64,000 bases of DNA from Larus michahellis (Eukaryota > Chordata > Aves > Charadriiformes > Laridae), in assembly GCF_964199755.1 (NCBI RefSeq), contig NC_133897.1, positions 169,622,511-169,686,510 on the forward strand, read 5' to 3'. The number at the start of each line of letters is the position of its first letter. Within the stretch, counting starts at the first letter, position 1. The position numbers were made by a program, and so were the translations under genes. Below are positions 20,655 to 32,689 of this stretch, in pieces. The notes beneath the pieces are model-generated. The model ran no database searches, had not been told where the DNA came from, and saw nothing but the letters and a program-made list of their open reading frames with translations.

Positions 20655-22670
20655 CCCGGGGGCACTGGGAGCACTGGGAGCACTGGGAGCACTGGTCCTA
20701 GCCCCAGGAGCACTGGTCCCAGTCCCAGGAGCACTGGAAGCACTGGTCCCAGCCCCAGGAGCACTGGGAGCACTGGGAGCACTGGTCCCAGCCCCGGGAG
20801 TACTGGGCGAGCTGGGAGCACTGGGTGAACTGGGAGCACTGGGGGCACTGATCCCAGTCCCAGGTGCACTAGGAACACTGGGAGCACTGGTCCCAGCCCT
20901 GGGCGGACTGGGAGCACTGGGGGCACTGGTCCAGTCCCAGGATCACTGGAAACACTGGCCCCAGCCCCAGGAGCACTGGGGGGACTGGGAGCACTGGGGG
21001 CACTGGTCCCAGTCCCAGGAGCACTGGTCCCAGTCCCAGGAGCACTGGAAACACTGGGAGCACTGGTCCCAGTCCCGGGAGTACTGGGGGCACTAGTCCC
21101 AGCCCTGGGAGCCCTGGGAGCCCTGGAGGCACTGGGGGCACTGGTCCCAGTCCCAGGAGCACTGGGAGCACTGGGAGCACTGGTCCCAGTCCCGGGAGCA
21201 CTGGGAGTACTGGGAGCACTGGGAGCACTGGTCCCAGCCCCGGCAGCCCTGGTAGCACTAGGGGCACTGGAAGCACTGGTCCCAGCCCTGGGAGTACTGG
21301 GAGCCCTGGGAGCACTGGTCCCAGTCCAAGGAGCACTGGGAGCACTGGTCCCAGCCCCGGGAGCACTGGGAGCACTGGTCCTAGCCCTGGGAGCACTGGG
21401 AGCACTGGTCCCAGTCCGAGGAGCACTGGAGACACTGGTCCCAGCCCCAGGAGCACTGGGAGCACTGGTCCTAGCCCCGGGAGCACTGGGAGCACTGGTC
21501 CCAGTCCGAGGAGCACTGGAGACACTGGTCCCAGCCCCGGGAGCACTGGGAGCACTGGTCCTAGCCCCGGGAGCACTGGGAGCACTGGTCCCAGCCCCGG
21601 GAGCCCTGGAGGCACTGGGGGCACTGGTCCCAGTCCCAGGAGCACTGGAAGCACTGGTCCCAGGCCCGGGAGCACTGGGAGCGCTAGGGGCACTGGGGGC
21701 ACTGGTCCCGGTCCCAGTCCCAGTCCCAGTCCCAGGAGCACCGGGAGCACTGGGAGCCCTGGAGGCACTGGGGGCACTGGTACCAGTCCGAGAGGCACTG
21801 GAGACACTGGTCCCAGCCCCGGGAGCACTGGGAGCACTGGTACCAGTCCGAGAGGCACTGGAGACACTGGTCCCAGCCCCGGGAGCACTGGGAGCACTGG
21901 TCCTAGCCCCGGGAGCACTGGTCCCAGTCCCAGGAGCACTGGAAGCACTGGTCCCAGCCCCAGGAGCACTGGGAGCGCTAGGGGCACTGGGGCCACTGGT
22001 CCCAGTCCCAGTCCCAGGAGCACTGGGAGCACTGGGAGCCCTGGAGGCACTGGTCCCAGTCCCAGGAGCACTGCAGACACTGGCCCCAGCCCCGGGAGCA
22101 CTGGGAGCAGTGGGAGCACTGGAAGCACTGGTCCCAGTCCCAGGAGCACTGGGAGCACTGGTCCTAGCCCCGGGAGCACTGGTCCCAGGCCCGGGAGCAC
22201 TGGGAGCGCTAGGGGCACTGGGGGCACTGGTCCCAGTCCCAGTCCCAGTCCCAGGAGCACCGGGAGCACTGGAAGCCCTGGAGGCACTGGGGGCACTGGT
22301 CCCAGTCCCAGGAGCACTGCAGACACTGGCCCCAGCCCCGGGAGCACTGGGAGCACTGGTCCCAGTCCGAGGAGCACTGGAGACACTGGTCCCAGCCCCG
22401 GGAGCACTGGGAGCAGTGGGAGCACTGGAAGCACTGGTCCCAGTCCCAGGAGCACTGGGAGCACTGGTCCTAGCCCCGGGAGCACTGGTCCCAGTCCCAG
22501 GAGCACTGGAAGCACTGGTCCCAGGCCCGGGAGCACTGGGAGCGCTAGGGGCACTGGGGGCACTGGTCCCAGTCCCAGTCCCAGTCCCAGTCCCAGTCCC
22601 AGGAGCACTGGGAGCACTGGTACCAGTCCGAGGAGCACTGGGCGAACTGGGAGCACTGGTCCCCATCCCA
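20655..22670. repeat. Compound minisatellite (gagcactgggagcactggtc)
   Basis: Roughly 15- and 30-bp units of 'ggagcactgg' and 'tcccagtcccag' in nested higher-order blocks. It ends directly at the GC boxes of the CK2 promoter. All frames are open only because the unit length is a multiple of three. Confidence 0.95.
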
Positions 22671-22679
22671 GTCGCCCCG

Positions 22680-22944
22680 CCCCGCCCGTGGCCCCGCCCC
22701 TTTCCTCCCCGTGGCCACGCCCCTTTCCCCGCCCGCTCCCCCCGCGCAGGCGCAGTGTGGCGGCGGCGGCGGCGCGCGGGAGGCGGCGCTCCGTCCCTTG
22801 CCGGCGGCGGGGCGCGGGGCGGTGGCGCCCCCTGTCGTCCCGGAGGGGCGCGGCCCGTCCGAGGGCGCCGCCGCCAGGAGCCGCCGCCATCTTGTCACCC
22901 CCAGCGGAGGGGAGGCAGCGCCCCTCCCCGCCGCGCCGGGCCAG
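22680..22944 (+). promoter_or_regulatory. CSNK2A1: CpG-island promoter and putative noncoding exon 1 of the CK2 catalytic gene
   Basis: This CpG-dense block holds GC boxes (GGCCCCGCCCC, GGCCACGCCCC), an NRF1-type site CGCGCAGGCGCA at 22743-22754 and a YY1-type site GCCGCCATCTTG at 22883-22894. It ends at a CCAG/GTAGGC donor at 22944. Human CSNK2A1 has 13 exons with a noncoding first exon, so this is the likely housekeeping promoter and exon 1 for the coding exons that start at 45447. The link is inferred, because no transcript evidence is available. The promoter may be bidirectional. Confidence 0.55.
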
Positions 22945-23009
22945 GTAGGCCCCGGCATCCCCCTCCCCCCCCCCCCCGGCACCCCCCGGGCCCGGCCCCA
23001 CCGGTGAGG

Positions 23010-26000
23010 GGACAGCGGGGGCGCGGGGGGGGGGCTCGGATGGGGGAGGGGAGGGGGGAGAGTGGGGGGGAGTGAGGGGAGGGGGGAGGGGCGGGGAGGG
23101 GTGGCCGGGGGGGGGGGGGGGAGGGGAAGGGGGGTTAAGCTTGAGGGGGGGCGGGGGGGAATTGGCGGGGAGGGGGAATGTGGGGGGGTGGGGGTGAGTG
23201 GGGGGGGGTTGTTGAGTGGGGGGGTGAGTGTGTGGGGGGGGCTGTGAGTGTGGGGGGGTGAGGGTGAGTGTGAGTGGGGGGGGGCTGGGGGGGCTGTGAG
23301 TGGGGGGGAGGTTGGGTGGGGGGGGTGTGAGTGGGGGGGTGTGAGGGTGAGTGTGTGGGGGGGTGAGTGTGGGGGGCTGTGAGTGGGTGGGAGGTTGAGT
23401 GGGGGGGGTTGTGAGTGGGGGGTGTGTGAGTGGGGGGGTCTGAGGGTGAGTGTGAGTGGGGGGGTGAGTGTGATGGGGTGTGAGTGTGGGGGGGGGCTGG
23501 GGGGGCTGTGAGTGGGGGGGAGGTTGAGTGGGGGGGGTTGTGAGTGGGGGGTGTGAGGGTGAATGTGGGGGGGCTGTGAGTGGGGGGGTGTGAGTGGGGG
23601 GGGTGTGAGGGTGAGTGTGGGGGGGGTGCGTGTGATGGGGTGCCAGGGTGTGAGTTCATGTGGGGGTGAGGGGGGGGGTGTGGGGGTGAGTGGGGGGGGG
23701 GGGGGGGGGGTGATGGGGGGGGTGAGTGTGGGGGGGTGTGAGGCTGAGTGTGAGTGTGAGCGAGGGGGTGTGTGAGTGTGATGGGGTGGGGGGGGTGAGG
23801 GTGGGAGTGAGTGTGGGGGGGTTGTGAGTGTGGGGGGGTTGTGAGTGCGGGGGGGGTGAGTGGGTGTGGGGGTGAGTGTGAGTGTGATGGGGTGGGGGGG
23901 GTGAGTGTGATGGGGGGTAAGTGTGGGGGGGTTGTGAGTGTGATGGGGTGGGGGGTGTGGGGGGGTGAGTGTGTGTGGGGGGGTGTGAGGCTGAGTGTGA
24001 GTGTGAGCGAGGGGGTGTGTGAGTGTGATGGGGTGGGGGGTGTGAGTGTGATGGGGGGGTGAGTGGGTGTGGGGATGAGTGTGAGTGTGGGGGGGTTGTG
24101 AGCGTGATGGGGGTGAGTGTGGGGGGGTGAGTGTGTGGGGGGGTGTGAGGCTGAGTGTGAGTGTGAGCGAGGGGGTGTGTGAGTGTGATGGGGTGGGGGG
24201 TGTGAGTGTGATGGGGGGGTGAGTGGGTGTGGGGATGAGTGTGAGTGTGGGGGGGTTGTGAGCGTGATGGGGGTGAGTGTGGGGGGGTGAGTGTGTGGGG
24301 GGGTGTGAGGCTGAGTGTGAGTGTGAGCGAGGGGGTGTGTGAGTGTGATGGGGTGGGGGGGGTGAGTGTGATGGGGTGGGGGGGTGAGTGTGATGGGGGG
24401 TGAGTGGGTGTGGGGATGAGTGTGAGTGTGGTGGGGTGGGGGGGTTGTGAGTGTGATGGGGGTGAGTGTGGGGGGGGTGAGTGTGTGTGGGGGTGTGAGG
24501 CTGAGTGTGAGTGTGAGCGAGGGGGTGTGTGAGTGTGATGGGGTGGGGGGGGTGAGTGTGATGGGGGGTGAGTGTGGGGGGGTTGTGAGCGTGATGGGGG
24601 TGAGTGTGGGGGGGTGAGTGTGTGGGGGGGTGTGAGGCTGAGTGTGAGTGTGAGCGAGGGGGTGTGTGAGTGTGATGGGGTGGGGGGTGTGAGGGTGGGG
24701 GTGAGTGTGGGGGGGTTGTGAGTGTGATGGGGGGTGAGTGGGTGTGGGGATGAGTGTGAGTGTGGTGGGGTGGGGGGGTTGTGAGTGTGATGGGGGGTGA
24801 GTGTGGGGGGGTTGTGAGCGTGATGGGGGGGTGAGTGTGAGGGAGGGGGTGTGTGGGTGTGGGGGGTGTGAGTGTGATGGGTTGAGTGTGTGGGGGGGTG
24901 GGAGTGTGAGGGGGTGGGGGTGTGAGGGGTGTTTGGGTGTGCGACGGGGTGTGCGTGTGCGAAGGGGGCGTGGGGGGGGGAGTGCAGGTGTGAGGGGGAG
25001 TGCGGGGGTGTGAGCGGGATGGGGTGGGAGGAGCGGGGGGGTGTGCAGGTGGGTGTGAGTGTGATGGGGTGTGAGTGTGGGGGTGTGAGTGTGGGGGGGT
25101 GTGAGTGTGACGGGGTGTGAGTGTGACGGGGTGTGAGTGTGGGGGGTGTGAGTGTGACGGGGTGTGAGTGTGACGGGGTGTGAGTGTGGGGGTGTGAGTG
25201 TGGGGGGTGTGAGTGTGACGGGGTGTGAGTGTGACGGGGTGTGAGTGTGGGGGTGTGAGTGTGGGGGGCTGTGAGTGGGGGGGGTGTGCGTGTGACGGGG
25301 TGTGAGTGTGGGGGGTGTGAGTGTGATGGGGTGTGAGTGTGATGGGGTGTGAGTGTGGGGGTGTGTGTGGGGGGGTGTGTGTGTGGGGGGGTGTGTGTGT
25401 GACGGGGTGTGAGTGTGGGGGGTGTGAGTGTGGGGGGGTGTGAGTGTGGGGGGGTGTGAGTGTGGGGGGGGTGAGTGTGATGGGGGTGAGTGTGATGGGG
25501 TGTGAGTGGGGGGTGTGAGTGTGACGGGGTGTGAGTGTGGGGGGGCGTGAGTGTGGGGGGGCGTGAGTGTGGGGGGGCGTGAGTGTGATGGGGCGTGAGT
25601 GTGATGGGGTGTGAGTGTGATGGGGTGTGAGTGTGGGGGGGTGTGAGTGTGGGGGGGTGTGAGTGTTGGGGGTGTGAGTGTGATGGGGTGTGAGTGTGAT
25701 GGGGTGTGAGTGTGGGGGTGTGAGTGTGGGGGGGTGTGAGTGTTGGGGGTGTGAGTGTGGGGGTGTGAGTGTGGGGGGGTGTGAGTGTGACGGGGTGTGA
25801 GTGTGGCGGGGTGTGAGTGTGGGGGGGTGTGAGTGTGGGGGGGTGTGAGTGTGGGGGTGTGAGTGTGGGGGGGTGAGTGTGGGGGGGTGTGAGTGTGGGG
25901 GGGTGAGTGTGATGGGGTGTGAGTGTGGGGGGGTGTGAGTGTGGGGGGGTGTGAGTGTTGGGGGTGTGAGTGTGATGGGGGGTGAGTGTGGGGGGGGTGG

Positions 26001-26830
26001 GTGTGAGTGGGGGGTGTGAGTGTTGGGGGTGTGAGTGTGATGGGGTGTGAGTGTGGGGGGGTGTGAGTGTGGGGGGGTGTGAGTGTTGGGGGTGTGAGTG
26101 TGATGGGGTGTGAGTGTGATGGGGTGTGAGTGTGGGGGGGTGTGAGTGTGGGGGTTGTGAGTGTTGGGGGTGTGAGTGTGGGGGGTGTGAGTGTGGGGGT
26201 GTGTGGGGGGGTGTGAGTGTGGGGGTGTGAGTGTGACGGGGTGTGAGTGTGGGGGGTGTGAGTGGGGGGGTGTGAGTGTGGGGGTGTGAGTGTGACGGGG
26301 TGTGTGAGTGGGGGGTGTGTGAGTGGGGGGGGTGTGAGTGTGGGGGTGTGTGGGGGGGTGTGAGTGTGGGGGTGTGAGTGTGACGGGGTGTGAGTGTGGG
26401 GGGTGTGAGTGGGGGGGTGTGAGTGTGACGGGGTGTGAGTGGGGGGTGTGTGAGGGGGTGTGACAGCGGGGGGGGTGTGAGGGGGTGTGACAGCGGGGGG
26501 GTGTGAGGGGGTGTGACAGCGGGGGGTGTGTGACAGCGGGGGGGTGCGTGTGACGGTGTGTGAGTGCTTGTTTCTGGGGGGTGGTGAGCGGGGGGGGGGG
26601 CTGTGAGTGCGGGTGAAGGGGTATGTGGGGGTGCGGGGGTGAACACGGGGGGTGTGGGGGTGTACACAGGGTGTGTGGGGGGGTGAACATGGAGGGTGGG
26701 GGGTGTGATGGTGAACACGGGGGTGTGTGTGGGGGTGTGATGGTGAACACGGGGGTGTGGGGGGGGGTGTGATGGTGAACGGGGGGGGGGGTAGGTGTGA
26801 TGGTGAGCGTGGGGCGGGGTGACGGGGTGT
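23010..26830. repeat. 3.8-kb G-rich (ggtgtgagtgtgggg)n low-complexity array
   Basis: GTGAG/GGGG units fill the start of the putative first CK2 intron. Around 23.7-24.7 kb a block with 'gtgaggctgagtgtgagtgt' recurs about every 145-250 bp. G-runs are almost entirely on the plus strand. The 1000-1400-residue His/Pro/Thr frames on the minus strand are repeat artefacts. Confidence 0.95.
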
Positions 26831-27079
26831 GGGGACCTGGGGCGCAGGAGGGGGGGTGTTGGGGACACCCTTCATCGGGACACCCAGAGTGGGTCGCCGG
26901 GGCCGCGGGTGCTGGGTGTCAGTGGGGCCGGGGGGGTCAGAGGGGGGGTGCCCCCCGAGGGGTCCTGGTGTGCCCGGCCGGGGGGGCGGGGGGGTGTGAG
27001 TGTGCAAGGGCCGTGTCGGGGGGGGCCTGCCCCACTGCGGGGGTCCCTGTGGGCCGCCTGGCCTTGGGGTCCCGTCCGT

Positions 27080-30000
27080 GAGGGGCTCTCCTGGGTGAGG
27101 TGTGGGGCAGGGGGTGCCCCATGGGGCTGTAGGGGTGAAGTGTGGGGCAGGGGGTGTCCTGTGGGGCTGTAGGGGTGAAGTGTGGGGCAGGGGGTGTCCT
27201 GTGGGGCTGTAGGGGTGAGGTGTGGGGCAGGGAGGTGCCCCACGGGGCTGGAGGTGTGGGGCAGGGGGGTGTCATGTGGGGCTGTAGGGGTGAAATGTGG
27301 GGCAGGGGGATGCCCCATGGGGCTGTAGGGGTGAGATGAGGGGCAGGCAGGTACCCCATGGGGCTGTAGGGGTGAGGTGTGGGGCAGGGGGGTATCATGT
27401 GGGGCTGTAGGGGTGCAGGGGGGTGCCCCATGGGGCTGGAGGTGTGGGGCAGGCGGGTGTCATGTGGGGCTGCAGGGGTGAGGTGTGGGGCAGGGGGGTG
27501 TCATGTGGGGCTGTAGGGGTGAGGTGTGGGGCAGGGAGGTGCCCCATGGGGCTGTATGGGTGAGGTGTGGGGCAGGTGGGTGTCATGTGGGACAGTAGGG
27601 GTGAGGTGTGGGGCAGGGAGGTGCCCCACGGGGCTAGAGGTGTGGGGCAGGGGGGTGTCATGTGGGGCTGTAGGGGTGAAATGTGGGGCAGGGGGATGCC
27701 CCATGGGGCTGTAGGGGTGAGATGAGGGGCAGGCGGGTACCCCATGGGGCTGTAGGGGTGAGATGTGGGGCAGGGGGGTATCATGTGGGGCTGTATGGGT
27801 GAGGTGTGGGGCAGAGAGGTGCCCCATGGGGCTGTAAGGGTGAGGTGTGGGGCAGGTGGGTGTCATGTGGGACAGTAGGGGTGAGGTGTGGGGCAGGGAG
27901 GTGTCCCATGGGGCTGTACGGGTGAAGTGTGGGGCAGGGGGTGTCCTGTGGGGCTGTAGGGGTGAGGTGTGGGGCAGGGAGGTGCCCCATGGGGCTGGAG
28001 GTGTGAGGCAGGCGGGTGTCATGTGGGGCTGTAGGGGTGAGATGTGGGGCAGGCAGGTGTCATGTGGGGCTGTAGGGGTGCAGGGGGGTGCCCCATGGGG
28101 CTGTAGGGGTGAAGTGTGGGGCAAGGGAGTGCCCTGTGGGGCTGGAGCTGTGGGGCAGGCGGGTGTCATGTGGGGCTGTAGGGGTGAGGTGTGGGGCAGG
28201 CGGGTGTCATGTGGGGCTGTAGGGGTGCAGGGGGGTGCCCCATGGGGCTGTAGGGGTGAAGTGTGGGGCAAGGGAGTGCCCCGTGGGGCTGGAGCTGTGG
28301 GGCAGGGGGGTGTCATGTGGGGCTGTAGGGGTGAGGTGTGGGGCAGGGAGGTGCCCCGTGGGGCTGGAGGTGTGGGGCAGGCTGGTGTCATGTGGGGCTG
28401 TAGGGGTGAGGTGTGGGGCAGGGGGGTGTCATGTGGGGCTGTAGGGGTGAGGTGTGGGGCAGGGAGGTGCCCCGTGGGGCTGGAGGTGTGGGGCAGGCGG
28501 GTGTCATGTGGGGCTGTAGGGGTGAGGTGTGGGGCAGGGAGGTGCCCCGTGGGGCTAGAGGTGTGGGGCAGGCGGGTGTCATGTGGGGCTGTAGGGGTGA
28601 GGTGTGGGGCAGGGGGGTGTCATGTGGGGCTGTAGGTGTGGGGCAGGGAGGTGTCATGTGGGGCTGTAGGGGTGAGGTGTGGGGCAGGGGGGTGTCATGT
28701 GGGGCTGGAGGTGTGGGGCAGGGGGGTGTCATGTGGGGCTGTAGGGGTGAGGTGTGGGGCAGGGAGGTGCCCCGTGGGGCTGGAGGTGTGGGGCAGGGGG
28801 GTGTCATGTGGGGCTGTATGGGTGAGGTGTGGGGCAGGGGGGTGTCATGTGGGGCTGTAGGGGTGAGGTGTGGGGCAGGGAGGTGCCCCGTGGGGCTGGA
28901 GGTGTGGGGCAGGCGGGTGTCATGTGGGGCTGTAGGGGTGAGGTGTGGGGCAGGGAGGTGCCCCGTGGGGCTGGAGGTGTGGGGCAGGCGGGTGTCATGT
29001 GGGGCTGTAGGGGTGAGGTGTGGGGCAGGGAGGTGCCCCATGGGGCTGGAGGTGTGGGGCAGGTGGGTGTCGTGTGGGGCTGCAGGGGTGAGGTGTGGGG
29101 CAGGGGGGTGTCATGTGGGGCTGTAGGGGTGAGGTGTGGGGCAGGGAGGTGCCCCATGGGGCTGTATGGGTGAGGTGTGGGGCAGGCGGGTGTCATGTGG
29201 GGCTGTAGGGGTGAGGTGTGGGGCAGGTAGGTGTCATGTGGGGCTGTAGGGGTGAGGTGTGGGGCAGGGGAGTGCCCCACGGGGCTGGAGGTGTGGGGCA
29301 GGCGGGTGTCATGTGGGGCTGTAGGGGTGAGATGTGGGGCAGGTGGGTGTCATGTGGGGCTGTAGGGGTGAGGTGTGGGGCAGGGGGGTGTCATGTGGGG
29401 CTGTAGGGGTGCAGGGGGGTGCCCCATGGGGCTGTAGGGGTGAAGTGTGGGGCAAGGGAGTGCCCCGTGGGGCTGGAGGTGTGGGGCAGGCGGGTGTCCT
29501 GTGGGGCTGTAGGGGTGAGGTGTGGGGCAGGGAGGTGCCCCGTGGGGCTGGAGGTGTGGGGCAGGGGGGTGTCATGTGGGGCTGTATGGGTGAGGTGTGG
29601 GGCAGGGGGGTGTCATGTGGGGCTGTAGGGGTGAGGTGTGGGGCAGGGAGGTGCCCCGTGGGGCTGGAGGTGTGGGGCAGGCGGGTGTCATTTGGGGCTG
29701 TAGGGGTGAGGTGTGGGGCAGGGGGGTGTCATGTGGGGCTGTAGGGGTGAGGTGTGGGGCAGGGAGGTGCCCCGTGGGGCTGGAGGTGTGGGGCAGGCGG
29801 GTGTCATGTGGGGCTGTAGGGGTGAGGTGTGGGGCAGGGAGGTGCCCCGTGGGGCTAGAGGTGTGGGGCAGGTGGGTGTCATGTGGGGCTGTAGGGGTGC
29901 AGGGGGGTACCCCATGGGGCAGTAGGGGTGAAGTGTGGGGCAAGGGAGTGCCCCGTGGGGCTGGAGCTGTGGGGCAGGCGGGTGTCATGTGGGGCTGTAG

Positions 30001-30390
30001 GGGTGAGGTGTGGGGCAGGGGGGTGTCATGTGGGGCTGTAGGGGTGAGGTGTGGGGCAGGGAGGTGCCCCGTGGGGCTGTATGGGTGAGGTGTGGGGCAG
30101 GCAGGTGTCATGTGGGACTGTAGGGGTGCAGGGGGGTGCCCCATGGGGCTGTAGGGGTGAAGTGTGGGGCAGGGAGGTGCCCCGTGGGGCTGGAGCTGTG
30201 GGGCAGGCGGGTGTCATGTGGGGCTGCAGGGGTGAGGTGTGGGGCAGGGAGGTGCCCCATGGGGCTGTATGGGTGAGGTGTGGGGCAGGGGGGTGTCATG
30301 TGGGGCTGTAGGGGTGCAGGGGGGTGCCCCATGGGGCTGTAGGGGTGAAGTGTGGGGCAAGGGGGGAGTGCTCCGTGTGGGGCAGGGCTT
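27080..30390. repeat. 41-bp minisatellite (ggggcagggaggtgccccat...)
   Basis: About 80 units carrying 'gaggtgtggggcagggaggt', 'gccccatggggctgtagggg' and shortened variants. It is intronic to the CK2 gene if exon 1 is correctly placed. Confidence 0.95.
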
Positions 30391-31436
30391 GTCCTGTGGG
30401 GCTGTGCAGCGGCGCCGTGGGGCAGGGGATGGCGTTGGGCAGAGGTGCCCGGCGCCGTCCCCAGCCGGCTGCGGGTGACGCGGTGACGCGGTGCGTGACC
30501 CGTCGGTGCCTCTCGGTGCTGGGCTACGGCCGGGAGGGCCGGGCGCTGCCGGCACGCGGGTGCCAGGCGGTGGGTGCCAGGCGGTGGGTGCCAGGCGGTG
30601 GGTGCCGGCGGGTGCCGTGCGGCGCCCGGGGCGAGCGGTCGCGGCGGCAGCCGGGGCAGGAGCCAGCGCTGAGTTTTTTTTACCAGATTCTCGTGTTTTA
30701 CTACGGAAAATTTCTCCTTTCCAAGCCTGGGGGGGGGGGGGGGGGGGGGGCCGTTAGCCAAACGCAGCCGTAATTAATTACCGTTAATTAATTAATTACC
30801 GGGGAGCTGGGGTTTCTGCTGCCGGGAGGGGTGGGAAGGACGTAACGAACTTTGCTTATCCCTTCGTTAACCGTTTCTGGCCGAACTCGCCGAGATTTTC
30901 CTTGCGCTAACGAATCCGCCTTCCTGGAGCCGCGTCGGGGGCCCGGTACCGGCCCGGGAGCCCCGGCTTTGCTCCGGGGCCGGATTCTCTGGCCGTTCCC
31001 GGATCCCACCCCCTTTTTCTAGGCACCGACGAGGAATTTTTTAGAACGTCACCGTTCGGAGGCGTTTCCGGCCGGTGGGGACGGGAGGTGCCATTGTCGC
31101 GGCTTTTCGCCCGTTCCTCCTCTGGAATCTCCCCGTTTCTTCCAACCACCTCAAAACCCGCCGCCGGATGCGGAAATGTCGGAATTTCGGCTCCCGACCC
31201 CTCGCTGCCTCCCCTCTCTCCCAAACCCGGCCTCGACCAAGCCGGCTCCCCCCGCGCTCCCGGCCCTTCTCCTGAGGCACCCGCCGCCGGCGGCAATTAG
31301 GAGAAGTCTTTCGGCAACGGGATGACGATGCCGAGAGGCTGCGGACGACGCGCCCGGCTCCCGCTCTTCGGGGACGGGAGGGTTTGTGCGGTCGCGGCGC
31401 CTGCGGGGTGGGGCGGAAGCGTGGTTGAAACCGGAA
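30391..31436. other. Unique intronic stretch with a TAATTA cluster
   Basis: GC-rich and gene-free. It contains an isolated AT-rich block at about 30770-30800 with repeated TTAATTAATTA, surrounded by GC-rich DNA. No exon is supported. Confidence 0.5.
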
Positions 31437-31560
31437 TGGTGGAATCACGGAATGGTTTGGGTGGGAAGGGACATGGAAAGGCCCGTCGAGTCCCACCCCC
31501 CTGCCCCGGGCAGGGACATCTCCCGCCGACCCGGGTTGCTCCGAGCCCCGTCCGGTTTGG
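31437..31560 (-). mobile_element. CR1 LINE 3' end, antisense
   Basis: Reverse complement of the CR1 terminus (AATCACGGAATGGTTTGGG) followed by the 'ggcagggacatctcccgcc' block. It is truncated. Confidence 0.85.
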
Positions 31561-31589
31561 CCTGGGATGTTGGGTGTTGGGTTCGTGTC

Positions 31590-32290
31590 CGAAGGAAACC
31601 GGGGAAGGGTCTGGAGAACGTGTCCCGCGAGGAGGCGCGAGTTGTCGGGAGCGGTCGGCGTGGCTTCACCGAGGGGAAATGGCGCTTGACCAGTCAGACG
31701 GCCCTCCGTCACCGTCCCCTCCCGCCCACGAGGGCAGAGCAAGGGACGTCGTCTCCCTCCGCGTCGGCGAGGCTTTTGACGCCGTCTCCCGCGACGCCCT
31801 CGTAGGAAGCTCGGGGAGGGTGGGTCGGGTGAGGGGACGGCGAGGCGGGTGGAGGACGGCCGGGTGGCAGCAGAGCTCAGGGGGTTGGGACCGGCGGCGC
31901 CGAGTCCAGTTGGTGGCCTGTAGTTACGGGCGTTGCCCGGTGGCCGGGACTGGCTCCAGTCACGTTCAACGCGTTCCCCAACGCCCTCGATGAGGGGGGA
32001 CGGAGCGTACCCTCGGCACGTTTGCTGGTGGCACAAAACTGACGCGCCGGAAGGTTGCGTCACCCGTTCAGCGAGACCTGGAGAGTTGGGAGGAGAGGGA
32101 ACCTCACGAGGTTCAACAAGGTCCACGCGCCGGGGAAGGAATAACCCGCCGCGGACCGGTACGGGTCGGGGCTGGAGAACGGAGAGAGACCTGGGAATCC
32201 TGGGGGAACGCGGCGCGGAGGGAGGCGGTTTAGCGGTGACTTGGCAGCGTTGGGTTGACGGTTGGACTCCGGGATCTGAAAGGTCTTTTC
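31590..32290 (+). mobile_element. Old GC-shifted CR1 LINE ORF2 remnant, sense
   Basis: Recognisable CR1 reverse-transcriptase-region landmarks appear in order: 'ttcaccgaggggaaat' then 'gcttgacc', 'gaggcttttgacgccgtctc', 'tttgctggtggcacaaaac' and 'ggttcaacaaggtc'. Many sites have moved to C or G relative to typical copies. It is interrupted by stops and is not functional. Confidence 0.7.
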
Positions 32291-32689
32291 CAAGCTGGGT
32301 GACTCCGTGAGCCGGCGGGAGAAGGGGCCGGTTCCTGGCGAGCGAGGGCTTGGTGACGGCCGTTGGGCACGGGGCCGGCTGAGCCCACCTTGCCCAGGTG
32401 AAGGGGCCCGGCACCCTCGGCCGCCGCCGTTCCAGCCCGCTCGCCGCCGTGCGCTCGGGCGGAACGAAGCGATGGCGCTCATTTAAAACGAGTGAAGTCC
32501 GTTATTGGGCGCCTGCCTCCGGAGCCTTCCCTCTTCCGAGGATGACTTAAGGGCGCATGCGGGAACGCGGGGTCCGCGTCTCCGTGCGTTCCTGCCAGCG
32601 CTGGGATTTCAAGCTGGAAACCTGAACCGGTCGCGGGCAACCAGCCCGGCTGCGGCAACGCTTTCCAGGCCAGATCGCTGCCAGACCCG

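Noticed and set aside
22545-27007. Open frames of 1000-1400 residues rich in His, Pro and Thr on the minus strand
   Set aside because: They are translations of the GT/G-rich array in two or more frames at once. No start context, splice sites or non-repeat protein sequence supports them.
27080-30390. Possible CRISPR-like or satellite array
   Set aside because: There are no unique spacers between the units. It is a head-to-tail minisatellite in a vertebrate genome.
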